Made by a program: the position numbers and the translations under genes | Notes under the pieces: generated by a model | The model's input: only the letters and a program-made list of their open reading frames with translations | The model's database searches: none | Told to the model about the DNA's origin: nothing | Shown here: positions 16,863 through 24,753 of the stretch, piece after piece | Layout: every line of letters begins with the position of its first letter | How positions within the stretch are numbered: position 1 is the first letter of the stretch | Assembly (NCBI RefSeq): GCF_013426895.1 | Contig: NZ_AP023176.1 | Coordinates: 930,001-994,000, forward strand | From: Paraburkholderia largidicola | GTDB lineage: Bacteria > Pseudomonadota > Gammaproteobacteria > Burkholderiales > Burkholderiaceae | Direction: 5' to 3' | DNA: 64,000 bases

Positions 16863-17137
16863 GACTTTGCCTTCAGCGCGCCGTAGCCCTTCGGCGTCTT
16901 GATCGTCGTGCAGGTGCCCTTGTCGACCATGACGAAAGCGTCGCCCTGATAGTCGACCTTCGACGTGCCCGCGCAACTCGTGCCGGGACCGGCTGCGCAA
17001 TCGTTCTTGCCGGCGAGCGACACGCCGAAGCATTTCTCTTGAGGCTTGGGCTGATCGGAGCCTGCATGTGCGCCAGTCGCGAGGACAGTGAGCGAAAGGG
17101 CGAAAGTAGCGGCGAGTGCTGCGCGGGTGCTTTTCAT
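16859..17137 (-). CDS. bufA1: DUF2282 (BufA1-type) secreted Cys-rich precursor peptide
   Basis: About 92 residues. A Sec signal peptide ([21 protein letters not shown]) precedes a mature domain with four cysteines in the DUF2282 pattern: [14 protein letters not shown], then [14 protein letters not shown], and [15 protein letters not shown]2282 peptides are the classical substrates of DUF692/DUF2063 enzymes (bufferin 1 group). Three consecutive ATGs begin the frame (17143, 17140, 17137); I choose the third because GGAG (17144-17147) is then 6 bases away. It is the first gene of the cluster, directly behind a consensus-like promoter flanked by palindromes, and overlaps doxX by 4 bp. Confidence 0.88.
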   Translation of the reverse strand: MKSTRAALAATFALSLTVLATGAHAGSDQPKPQEKCFGVSLAGKNDCAAGPGTSCAGTSKVDYQGDAFVMVDKGTCTTIKTPKGYGALKAKS

Positions 17138-17171
17138 CATCATCTCCAGTGGGGTGGTTGGAACTATTTAA

Positions 17172-17252
17172 ATCGCATGCGATGTAATCAGATGCGAGAT
17201 GATACCTGGGTCTTCGGATTTGTCAATCGGTTGCGAGTAAATCGCGTGCGAT
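17172..17252 (-). promoter_or_regulatory. Sigma-70 promoter of the buf operon flanked by twin palindromes
   Basis: Reading the minus strand, TTGACA (17221-17226) and TATCAT (17199-17204) are separated by 16 bp, close to the sigma-70 ideal. ATCGCATGCGAT (17172-17183), a perfect 12-base palindrome, lies just downstream of the -10. ATCGCGTGCGAT (17241-17252), with the same arms, lies just upstream of the -35; their centres are 69 bp apart. This layout suits a dimeric repressor that blocks or loops the promoter; the regulator is not encoded next to it. The rest of the 355-bp gap (17138-17492) holds no gene and probably also contains the divergent promoter of the desulfhydrase gene. Confidence 0.68.
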
Positions 17253-17492
17253 ATATATGTAAAAGAGGAATGGCGTGGTATTCGAGAATCTCGCTGGATC
17301 GAGCGAGCGAGAGTGGAAAGCCGGGCCATGAGCCCGCAAAAGCGCGTGCGAACGCGAGTAGTGAGTTCATCGATTGTTTCCTGATGTTCAATATTTGCAG
17401 ACATTGATGTCGGTTGAACGCCGAATGCGGAGTACGCATCGATGCGCTAACATTTGCGCGATTAACGACGCCGAATACCTGGAGATTTCCGC

Positions 17493-18506
17493 ATGTCGCA
17501 CGCACTCGCTCTCGATCTCACCGCCTTTCCTCGCTATGCATTGATCGAAGGGCCCACGCCGATCCAGCATCTCAGCCGCTTGAGCGAGCGGGTCGGCGAC
17601 GTGGATATCTACGTCAAGCGCGACGATCTGACGGGCCTCGGCGGTGGCGGCAGCAAGCTCAGGAAGCTCGAGTTCCTGCTGGGCGAAGCGCTCGCGCAGG
17701 GCGCGGACACGATCATCACGGTGGGCGCGCGCCAGTCGAATCACGCGCGGCTCACGGCCGCGGCGGCGGCGCGTGCGGGCCTGGCGTGCGAGGTCGTACT
17801 GACGCGCATGGTGCCGCGCGAAGACGACGATTACGTCCACAACGGCAACGTGCTGCTCGACGCGCTGCTCGGCGCGCGCATTCACGATCTGCCCGGCAGT
17901 GCCGACGCGATGGCGTTCGCGCACAATCGCGCGGACGAACTGCGCAAGGCCGGACATAAGGTGTATCTCGCGCCGCTGGGCGGCTCGTCTGCCGTCGGCA
18001 ATCTGGGTTATGCGGCGTGCGCAGCGGAAATCCTCGAACAGGCGCGCGCGTTGGGCGTTTCGTTCGACCGCATTGCCGTGCCCAATGGCAGCGGCGGCAC
18101 GCAGGCGGGTCTGGTTGCCGGCTTGCTGGCGATGGGCGAGGACCCGACGCGCGTCGTCTCGCATAACGTGCTCGCGACGCACGAGAACACGTTGTCCAAT
18201 ACGCAATTGAAAGCGAAGGAAACGCTCGCGCTGCTGCGGCCCGAGGCGGTTTTTTCCGACGCGAGCGTGATCGTCGAGGACGGGCAGCGCGGCGAAGGCT
18301 ACGGCATTCCCACCGACGCGATGCGCGAAGCCATGCGGCTTCTGGCGAGCGTCGAGGGCCTGCTTCTGGACCCCGTGTATAGCGGCAAGGCGTTCGCCGG
18401 CCTGCTGCACGACATCCGAAGCAAAACGATCGCGCCGGGCTCCAGGGTCATGTTCCTGATGACGGGTGGCCTGCCGGGACTGTACGCGTATCGCAGCGCA
18501 TTTTGA
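17493..18506 (+). CDS. dcyD: PLP-dependent D-cysteine desulfhydrase
   Basis: 337-residue fold-type II PLP enzyme of the D-cysteine desulfhydrase / ACC deaminase group. It probably converts D-cysteine to pyruvate, H2S and ammonia. The PLP lysine is in GLGGGGSKLRKLEFLL (~residue 55), the phosphate/substrate loop is VGARQSNHAR, and the cofactor glycine loop is VPNGSGGTQAGLVAG. D-cysteine desulfhydrase is favoured over ACC deaminase by the G-L-G-G-G-G-S-K-L-R-K-L-E context and the DDYVHNGNVLLD segment; activity on other D-amino acids is possible. It is divergent from the buf operon, so sulfur or metal-stress co-regulation is conceivable but unproven. Confidence 0.85.
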   Translation: MSHALALDLTAFPRYALIEGPTPIQHLSRLSERVGDVDIYVKRDDLTGLGGGGSKLRKLEFLLGEALAQGADTIITVGARQSNHARLTAAAAARAGLACEVVLTRMVPREDDDYVHNGNVLLDALLGARIHDLPGSADAMAFAHNRADELRKAGHKVYLAPLGGSSAVGNLGYAACAAEILEQARALGVSFDRIAVPNGSGGTQAGLVAGLLAMGEDPTRVVSHNVLATHENTLSNTQLKAKETLALLRPEAVFSDASVIVEDGQRGEGYGIPTDAMREAMRLLASVEGLLLDPVYSGKAFAGLLHDIRSKTIAPGSRVMFLMTGGLPGLYAYRSAF

Positions 18507-18553
18507 GCGGATGGTGCGGCGAAAACGCCGCGCCTTGACTACCTCAGCCAATC

Positions 18554-19105
18554 TCAACCCGCGCGCGCCAGTTGCTCGCGGACGGCGGCGTCCGTCTTGT
18601 CGTAATCGCCTTCGCCGAAATGGCTATAGACGATATGCCCCTGCTTGTCGATCAGATAGACGGCTGGCCAGTATTGATTGCCATAGGCGTTCCACGTCGC
18701 GTACTGGTTGTCCTGCGCGACGGGGTAATGCAGCCCGTATTCGGCAATCGCCGCCTTGACCTTTTTCGTCTCGCGCTCGAACGCGTATTCAGGCGTGTGC
18801 ACGCCGACGACGACAAGACCCTGATCCTTGTACTTCTGATACAGCTTCTCGACATGCGGCAACGTATTGACGCAGTTGACGCAGGTGTAGGTCCAGAAAT
18901 CGACGAGCACCACTTTCCCACGCAATTGCTGCATGGTCAGAGGCGGTGAATTCAGCCATTGATCGATGCCGGTGAATTCCGGTGCGACGCGATTGGCTTC
19001 GACGGGAACGGCCGTCGCAGCGCCGCTATTGGCGATCATTGCGCCCAGCCCGGCAACGGCGGCAATGGCGACGACGGTAGTCAGGGTTTTGATTCGGGAG
19101 AGCAT
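18554..19105 (-). CDS. Thioredoxin-fold (TlpA/DipZ-like) protein
   Basis: 183 residues with an N-terminal signal anchor (LTTVVAIAAVAGLGAMIANSG) and a periplasmic thioredoxin/AhpC-TSA domain. The redox motif is CVNC in WTYTCVNCVNTLPHVEKLY (~residue 75), the variant seen in the C-terminal domain of DipZ and in related redoxins, with a cis-Pro in NQYWPAVYLID. Function: thiol-disulfide exchange in the cell envelope, partner unknown. AAGGA precedes the ATG at 19105. It stands alone, converging with the desulfhydrase gene. Confidence 0.88.
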   Translation of the reverse strand: MLSRIKTLTTVVAIAAVAGLGAMIANSGAATAVPVEANRVAPEFTGIDQWLNSPPLTMQQLRGKVVLVDFWTYTCVNCVNTLPHVEKLYQKYKDQGLVVVGVHTPEYAFERETKKVKAAIAEYGLHYPVAQDNQYATWNAYGNQYWPAVYLIDKQGHIVYSHFGEGDYDKTDAAVREQLARAG

Positions 19106-19284
19106 GTCGGCGTCCTTTGATTGGAAGACATGGCTGTATTGGAACGTCCGCGCGTATCTCTGCTGTGTCGCCGTGTCGCGTGTTTGAATCGTCTTGTATC
19201 AGTGGGGTGCTTCGATACATTGGGACACAAATGGGCGCATCTTCTGCGCTATAACAAAGCCGTGACTCAATGTTGGAGGCAATC

Positions 19285-19419
19285 ATGAAACGGCTTTTGG
19301 CAATCTTCTTCTTTCTCGCGGGCGGGCTCGCAACGGAAATCATTCACCCCGTTCAGTGCGACCTGATGACGGCCAGCGGTGTGCAGCAAAAGCGCCGGAG
19401 AACATCGGCGCGCGTCTGA
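19285..19419 (+). CDS. Small secreted or membrane peptide (44 aa)
   Basis: MKRLLAIFFFLAGGLATEII is a plausible signal or single membrane segment, followed by a short basic tail (QQKRRRTSARV). GGAGG with a 5-base spacer precedes the ATG, better than for most genes here. It lies in a 317-bp gap and ends 3 bp before the end of a convergent hydrolase gene. No family is recognised. Confidence 0.42.
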   Translation: MKRLLAIFFFLAGGLATEIIHPVQCDLMTASGVQQKRRRTSARV

Positions 19420-19422
19420 AAC

Positions 19423-20469
19423 TCAGGTTCTCCATTTGCCGGTGCGCGCGAGTTCCGCGCAAGCATCGGCAAATGCCTTAGGCGCTTCCTGCGGCAGGTT
19501 ATGGCCCGCATTCGGAATCTGTCGGTGCGTGCGCCGAACGGTGAACTTCGCTGCGGATACACGGCCGTCGGTGGCGGGGATTACGCCGTCCGCGAGGCCA
19601 TCCAGTGTGATTGAAGGAACCGTAATGGGTGGAAGAGCAGCGAGTTTCTTCTCGATCTCGTCATATTGCGGATAGCCGGCCGCAAGGCCAAGTCGATGCC
19701 GGTATGAATGGATGACGATATCCACGAAGTCCGGATTGTCGAATGCTTTCGCCGAGCGCTCGAATGTCGCTTCGTCGAAATGCCACGTCGGCGAATTGTT
19801 CTTCCACAGAACGTGCGCGAGCTCGCGTCGATTGGCTTCCAGCCCTGCGCGGCCACGTTCGGTCTGAAAATAGTACTGGTACCAGAGGCCGCGCTCGATC
19901 GCAGGCGGCAACGGCGCGCCCGCTTTGGCGATATCCTGGATCAGATAGCTGTTCACGGAAACGAGGCCGACGCAGCGCGAAGGCTTGATCGCCGCGACGA
20001 CGCACGCTGCACGTCCACCCCAATCGTATCCGGCGAGCACGGCCTCGGGGATATCCAGTGCATTCATCAGTTCGATCACGTCCTGACCGACGGCCGCCTG
20101 CTGGCCGGCGCGCGGCGTTTCCGCGGACAGCAGGCGCGTCGTCCCGAAGCCGCGCAGATACGGCACGATCACGCGAAAACCCTGCGCCGCGAGCATCGGC
20201 GCGACGTCGACATAGCTGTGAATGTCGTAGGGAAAGCCGTGGAGAAGAATGATGGGACGGCCTTCGGCGGGTCCCGCTTCGTGATAGCCGATGTCGAGCA
20301 GATCCGTGCGAACCTGGCGCACAGGCAGCGTTACTGTGGTCGGTGCCACGCGAGTCGATGCGGCAAGCGCTTGCGGCAAGTTGCCGAGCGTCGTCAAGGT
20401 CGCGACGCTGGCCGCTGCCGCAAACATAAAGCGGCGGCGATTAGATAGTTCTTCTGACACGGTAATCAA
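19423..20469 (-). CDS. Exported epoxide hydrolase-like alpha/beta hydrolase
   Basis: 348 residues. The N-terminus (SNRRRFMFAAAASVATLTTL, ending QALAAS) looks like a twin-arginine leader, suggesting export folded. The alpha/beta-hydrolase domain has oxyanion HGFPYD, Asp nucleophile in LAGYDWGGRAAC, and a C-terminal His in NAGHNLPQEAP, the triad layout of epoxide hydrolases and haloalkane dehalogenases. The cap Tyr residues expected for epoxide hydrolases may be those in GLWYQYYFQTERG. The start is TTG at 20469; a GTG at 20460 is an alternative, and both keep the Arg motif. Divergent from the MmgE/PrpD gene. Confidence 0.84.
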   Translation of the reverse strand: MITVSEELSNRRRFMFAAAASVATLTTLGNLPQALAASTRVAPTTVTLPVRQVRTDLLDIGYHEAGPAEGRPIILLHGFPYDIHSYVDVAPMLAAQGFRVIVPYLRGFGTTRLLSAETPRAGQQAAVGQDVIELMNALDIPEAVLAGYDWGGRAACVVAAIKPSRCVGLVSVNSYLIQDIAKAGAPLPPAIERGLWYQYYFQTERGRAGLEANRRELAHVLWKNNSPTWHFDEATFERSAKAFDNPDFVDIVIHSYRHRLGLAAGYPQYDEIEKKLAALPPITVPSITLDGLADGVIPATDGRVSAAKFTVRRTHRQIPNAGHNLPQEAPKAFADACAELARTGKWRT

Positions 20470-20689
20470 TCTCTTCGAGGATAAGCGACGAAAGATTGAA
20501 ACGTGCGCATGTATCTGATTTGTGTCTGCCGTACATCGCCTGTGTAGAGTTTTGTATGCGATAAGTCATGCCTGAAAAAGTGTCGTCACTATCAGCGCAA
20601 CAGATAGCGGTATCCAAACCCTTCGCTTGATCTCCGCAGTGAGCGGTGCGACATTGAGTCACCCGTTCTTCACGCGAGACCTTCACGCC

Positions 20690-22099
20690 ATGAGTACTCT
20701 TACCGCTGTCGAACGTATCGGCCGGTTTGCCGATGTTGCGCATGCCAGTCATCTCACGCCGCAGACGCGGCACTTGCTGAAGCGAAACATCCTGGACAGT
20801 TTGGGATGCGCCATCGCCGCGTTGCCTGGCTCGCCTTTCAAGGCGCTCAGAGAGCAGTTCGACGAATATCGCAGCGGCGGCACCTGTACGCTGATCGGCG
20901 GCGGCTCGACGTCTCCCGATCAGGCGGCGCTGTACAACTCGGCACTCGTGCGTTACGTGGATCTGCTCGATAGCTACATGTCGCCTGGCGGTCTTTGTCA
21001 TCCGAGCGACAACTTCGGCGCAATACTGGCCGCTGCCGAGCACGCATCGGCGGATGGCGAATCGTTCATGCTCGCGCTCGCGGTTGCCTATGAGATCGGC
21101 TGCCGCATCACGGCCATCGTTCCCGTCATGGCGAAGGGCTTCAATCACGCGGTTCAACTGGCAATCTCCTCAGCCGCCGCTTCGGGGAAATTGCTGGGCC
21201 TCGACGCGGATCAACTTGCGCATGCGATCGCCATCGCAACCGTCGACAACATCTCGCTCTCCTGCGTTCACTCCGAACCCGTGTCGTACTGGAAGGGCTT
21301 TTCGCCCGGCATCACATGCATGCGAGCCGTCTATTCGGCATCGCTCGCGAAGCGCGGCTTTACAGGGCCGCTACGCCTTTTCGAAGGACCGAACGGACTC
21401 GTGCGCATGTTCGATCAGCCCGTCGAAGTGGACTGGGAGGATTCGCGACTTGAGGTCGTCCATCAGACCGTCATGAAGAAGTACTGCTCGCTGATTCACG
21501 GCCAGCCCGTGCTCGAGGCCACGCTGGAACTCAAGCGCGCACACGGCATAACGGGCGACGACGTCGAAGACGTGGTGTGCGACATCTTCCAGATGGGCTA
21601 CGACATTGCGGGCGGCGGCGGCTTCGGCGCAAAAGACCATCCGCAAACGAAAGAACAGGCTGACTACAACCTCAAGTATCTGATTGCCGCGGCGTTGCTC
21701 GACGACCAGGTCGGTCCCGCGCAACTGGAACCCGCGCGAGTCCAGGCAGCCGATGCACAAGCGCTGCTGAAGAAAGTCACGATACGTCCCGACGCGGCCT
21801 TCTCGGCGCAATACCCGAAGGCACTGAATACGCGCGTCACGATCCGCTGCCGCGATGGGCGTGTGGTGTCGAAGGAGCACGTGGGATTTGAAGGCGGTCT
21901 CGACAATCCGTTCACCTGGGAGCGGACCGTCGAAAAATTCAACTGGCTAAGCGAGCCATTTGCAGACGAAACGCTGCGCAGTCAGATTATCGATCTCGTT
22001 TCCACGCTCGAAACACACAAGATCTCGGAGTTGATGCAACTCCTCGAAAAAGTCAGTCGAGAAGCGGTGTACCCGGTAAAACATCCGGGAATTCAATAA
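20690..22099 (+). CDS. MmgE/PrpD-family protein
   Basis: 469-residue member of the MmgE/PrpD family, which includes 2-methylcitrate dehydratase, cis-aconitate decarboxylase and iminodisuccinate epimerase. Both domains are present: an N-terminal all-helical part (TRHLLKRNILDSLGCAIAA, YNSALVRYVDLLDSYMSPGGLCHPSDNFG, AYEIGCRI) and the smaller C-terminal alpha/beta lid (KVTIRPDAAF onward). The frame is open to 20627 but conserved sequence starts at MSTLTAVERIG; the ribosome site is weak either way. It is followed after 25 bp by two tautomerase genes, an arrangement suggesting turnover of an unsaturated dicarboxylic acid. The substrate cannot be fixed from sequence. Confidence 0.88.
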   Translation: MSTLTAVERIGRFADVAHASHLTPQTRHLLKRNILDSLGCAIAALPGSPFKALREQFDEYRSGGTCTLIGGGSTSPDQAALYNSALVRYVDLLDSYMSPGGLCHPSDNFGAILAAAEHASADGESFMLALAVAYEIGCRITAIVPVMAKGFNHAVQLAISSAAASGKLLGLDADQLAHAIAIATVDNISLSCVHSEPVSYWKGFSPGITCMRAVYSASLAKRGFTGPLRLFEGPNGLVRMFDQPVEVDWEDSRLEVVHQTVMKKYCSLIHGQPVLEATLELKRAHGITGDDVEDVVCDIFQMGYDIAGGGGFGAKDHPQTKEQADYNLKYLIAAALLDDQVGPAQLEPARVQAADAQALLKKVTIRPDAAFSAQYPKALNTRVTIRCRDGRVVSKEHVGFEGGLDNPFTWERTVEKFNWLSEPFADETLRSQIIDLVSTLETHKISELMQLLEKVSREAVYPVKHPGIQ

Positions 22100-22124
22100 T
22101 TGTTCAGGCATACAGGAGAGACGA

Positions 22125-22355
22125 ATGGCCCTGATTTCATGTGATATGCGATACGGTAGAACCGACGAACAGAAGCGTCAGCTAGCAGCGGGTCTGCTGC
22201 GTGTGGTGAGCGAGGCGACAGGCGAAACGAAGAACGATATCTTCATTGTGTTTCGCGAGGGCAGGGGGATCAATTTCGTCGAGCATGGCGAGCATCTTCC
22301 CGAATACGTGGAAGGCGCAGCCAACGACAAAGAACTGATCAGCCGCCTTAAATAG
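22125..22355 (+). CDS. Tautomerase-family subunit without Pro1
   Basis: 76 residues with the 4-oxalocrotonate-tautomerase fold pattern: a short first strand, helix TDEQKRQLAAGLLRVVSEATG, then KNDIFIVFREGRGINFVEHG. The catalytic residue after Met should be Pro, but the sequence is M-A-L-I, leaving Ala1. The next gene encodes a Pro1-bearing paralogue 34 bp downstream, so the pair may form a hetero-hexamer in which only one chain is catalytic. ACAGGAGAGACGA gives a good ribosome site. Confidence 0.78.
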   Translation: MALISCDMRYGRTDEQKRQLAAGLLRVVSEATGETKNDIFIVFREGRGINFVEHGEHLPEYVEGAANDKELISRLK

Positions 22356-22389
22356 TTTCATTGCCCGAAACCCCAGCAGGAGTAGCAGC

Positions 22390-22596
22390 ATGCCTTTTAT
22401 CGAATGCCATATTGCGGCCGGATTGACGCCAGCGCGCCGCGAACAACTGATGCGCGACATCATTCAGGTCACGCACGACGCGATCGGTTCGGACCCGAAG
22501 ATCATCAATGTGATTCTGCATGAGCATCCGCGCGAGAACATCAGCATATCGAGCCGTATCAATGGCGAGGAATTCAAGGCCCAAAAGACGGGTTGA
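22390..22596 (+). CDS. 4-oxalocrotonate tautomerase-family protein with Pro1
   Basis: 68 residues beginning M-P-F-I-E-C, so Pro1 is available after Met removal. The helix LTPARREQLMRDIIQVTHDAIG and strand IINVILHEHPRENISISSRI complete the subunit, the size of canonical 4-OT (62-70). It is presumably co-translated with the Pro1-less paralogue just upstream and the MmgE/PrpD protein. Predicted reaction: keto-enol isomerisation or hydration/dehalogenation of a small unsaturated acid. Confidence 0.85.
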   Translation: MPFIECHIAAGLTPARREQLMRDIIQVTHDAIGSDPKIINVILHEHPRENISISSRINGEEFKAQKTG

Positions 22597-22741
22597 GGCC
22601 TTGCCAGAAGCAACCGCCGTGATCAGCGCGCCGATGCGCAATCCGGCTTTGGTGTAGGATGACGATCGACCTGCGCCGCAGCGCAGTGCAGGCCTGTGAT
22701 GACCATATCAAGGCCTTGTCGATCTCATCGAGGTACACAGC

Positions 22742-23629
22742 ATGGATGTCGCCGACCTCAAGGTGTTCGAGGCAGTGGCCCGTCACGGCAGCATGAACCG
22801 GGCGGCTGCCGAACTTCATACCGTTCAGTCCAACGTGACAGCGCGAATCCGTTCTCTCGAACGGGAAATCGGTGTCACGCTGTTTCAGCGCCATGTGCGC
22901 GGTGTCAGCCTGACGCCCGCTGGGCAACGCATGCTGCCGTACGCCGCGCGCATTGCAAAACTGCTGGCGGACGCACGGCTCGCGGCGCTCGACGACGGCC
23001 CGCCCGCCGGAGCACTCGCGTTAGGCACGCTCGAAACGACGGCCGCATTGCGCCTGTCGCCGATACTGAGCAACTTCGCCAGAATCTACCCGCAAGTGCG
23101 CCTGTCCCTGACCACGGGCACGAGTTGCAGCCTGACGGAAGAGGTGGCTGCGTGCCGGCTCGACGGCGCGTTCGTGGCTGGCCCCGTCGATCATCCTGAC
23201 TTGCACGCCGAGATGATCTTCCAGGAAGAACTGGTGCTGGTGACGCCGCGCAATCTGCGGTCGATGGATGCGCTACGCACCGTGCCCGACCTCAAGACCA
23301 TCGTGTTCAGATTGGGGTGCTCGTATCGTCAGCGGCTTGAAGCGCTGCTGGCGGAAATGGGCATCGTGACGGCGACGCCGCTCGAATTTGGTTCGCTCGA
23401 TGCGATCATCGCGTGCGTCGCGGCAGGCATCGGCGTGACGTTGTTGCCGCGCGGCGTGGTGTCGAACGCGGCCGAACAGGATATCGTCGCGCTGCATTCA
23501 TTGCCGCCGGAGAAAGCGCAGGTCGCCACGCTCTTTATCCGTCGGCATGACGCCTATGTCTCGAGCGCGATGCAGGCCTTCGTCGAGGTGACGCGCTCGC
23601 GTCTCGGCCCTGTGATGGCGGCAGCCTGA
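22742..23629 (+). CDS. LysR-family transcriptional regulator
   Basis: 295 residues. The HTH at the N-terminus (LKVFEAVARHGSMNRAAAELHT, then VQSNVTARIRSLEREIG and the wing RHVRGVSLTPAG) precedes a CysB/CbbR-type effector domain (GALALGTLETTAALRLSPIL). It is read in the same direction as the MmgE/PrpD and tautomerase genes, 145 bp behind them, so it is likely their regulator although not divergent. It converges with another LysR gene 9 bp away. Confidence 0.9.
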   Translation: MDVADLKVFEAVARHGSMNRAAAELHTVQSNVTARIRSLEREIGVTLFQRHVRGVSLTPAGQRMLPYAARIAKLLADARLAALDDGPPAGALALGTLETTAALRLSPILSNFARIYPQVRLSLTTGTSCSLTEEVAACRLDGAFVAGPVDHPDLHAEMIFQEELVLVTPRNLRSMDALRTVPDLKTIVFRLGCSYRQRLEALLAEMGIVTATPLEFGSLDAIIACVAAGIGVTLLPRGVVSNAAEQDIVALHSLPPEKAQVATLFIRRHDAYVSSAMQAFVEVTRSRLGPVMAAA

Positions 23630-23638
23630 TTCAGTAGC

Positions 23639-24586
23639 TTAAGCAGCCTGCGGTTGGGCATCCAGCAGAGGTGCCCGCCGACGCGCGCTGTTGAGGCGAA
23701 AGAACTCGGTGCAAAAGTCGACAAAGGTTCTGAAGCGCGCGGGTAGCAATTCCCGGTGCGAATAGAACAGGCAGATTTCGACTTCACTGTCGGAGATAGA
23801 ACAGCCGGGCAACACGGGCACCAGCTTGCCCATCGCCACGTCTTCTCGCGCCATCGCTTCCGGTAACTCCGCAATGCCCGCGCCCGCCAGCGCCGCGGCG
23901 CGCAACAGCACGTCGTTGCCGTCCATCGAAGACATCGGAATCACCTGCACCGGTTCGCCGTTTTCGATTACCTGCACGTAGTTCGTGTTTCGCTGGCGCG
24001 ATTGGGACGGCAACAGCAGAAAGTGCTCGGTGAGATCCGCCGCGTGATGTGGCGTGCTGCGTTGCGCAAGATAGTCGGCGGAGGCGACGAGGGATCGCGA
24101 CGACTTGAACAAGGTTCTGCGAATCACAGCCGACTGCTCGACCTGATGTGGCGGAAGCATTGCCATGTCGAACTGCCCGTCATAGAGATTGACGGCGTCT
24201 TCATCGACGGAGACCACGAGGTTCACGTTCGGCGCGACCGCGCGATAACTGGACAAGAACTGCGAGAAGGTCTCGCTGACCAGCATCGGATGAATCACCA
24301 GACGCAGCTTGCCGCTGTCGACTTCGCGCTCGCGCATGATGCGGCGATTCGCTTCGTCGAGTTCTTCGAGCAGGCGACAGCAACTGAGGTAATAGGATTG
24401 CGCTTCTTCCGTCAGCGTGACGGAGCGCGTCGTGCGATGCAGTACGCGCGTCTGGATGGACGCTTCCAGCTTCGCAATGGCCTTCGAAATGGAGCCGGTC
24501 GTCACGCCCAGCGAGGTCGCCGCCTTGCTGAAACTCTGATGCTGCGCCGCCGAGACGAACGCCCTCAACATGTAAAGCTGGTCCAT
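23639..24586 (-). CDS. LysR-family transcriptional regulator
   Basis: 315 residues. HTH: LRAFVSAAQHQSFSKAATSLGV, TTGSISKAIAKLEASI and the wing RTTRSVTLTEEA. The effector domain is of the CrgA/DsdC-like type with LPSQSRQRNTNYVQV. The frame can be started from TTG at 24592, but the ATG at 24586 has AGAGG 6 bases upstream and is preferred. Its upstream region carries an unusually clean pair of overlapping inverted repeats (24677-24703), probably its own binding site. The adjacent VOC gene upstream is on the same strand. Confidence 0.9.
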   Translation of the reverse strand: MDQLYMLRAFVSAAQHQSFSKAATSLGVTTGSISKAIAKLEASIQTRVLHRTTRSVTLTEEAQSYYLSCCRLLEELDEANRRIMREREVDSGKLRLVIHPMLVSETFSQFLSSYRAVAPNVNLVVSVDEDAVNLYDGQFDMAMLPPHQVEQSAVIRRTLFKSSRSLVASADYLAQRSTPHHAADLTEHFLLLPSQSRQRNTNYVQVIENGEPVQVIPMSSMDGNDVLLRAAALAGAGIAELPEAMAREDVAMGKLVPVLPGCSISDSEVEICLFYSHRELLPARFRTFVDFCTEFFRLNSARRRAPLLDAQPQAA

Positions 24587-24676
24587 GCTCAACCTCTGCT
24601 CTGTCGCTGCCCAACTGCACTGGCATCACTCTAGCAACAGATCACGGGGAGATCGCGCGGTTTGTTTTGATAGGGG

Positions 24677-24703
24677 TATCACCCGCGGTGATAGCTCATC
24701 ACC
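24677..24703. promoter_or_regulatory. Overlapping inverted repeats, candidate LysR box
   Basis: TATCACC-CGC-GGTGATA (24677-24693) is a perfect 7-bp-arm inverted repeat. Its right arm is reused in GGTGAT-AGCTC-ATCACC (24687-24703). The spacing fits the T-N11-A LysR consensus with sliding half-sites. It is 91 bp upstream of the LysR start at 24586. Confidence 0.55.
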
Positions 24704-24753
24704 GCGGCCTTTCCTGTGGGGCATGGATCAGGGCCTGGCGGGCCTGGTGCGAT

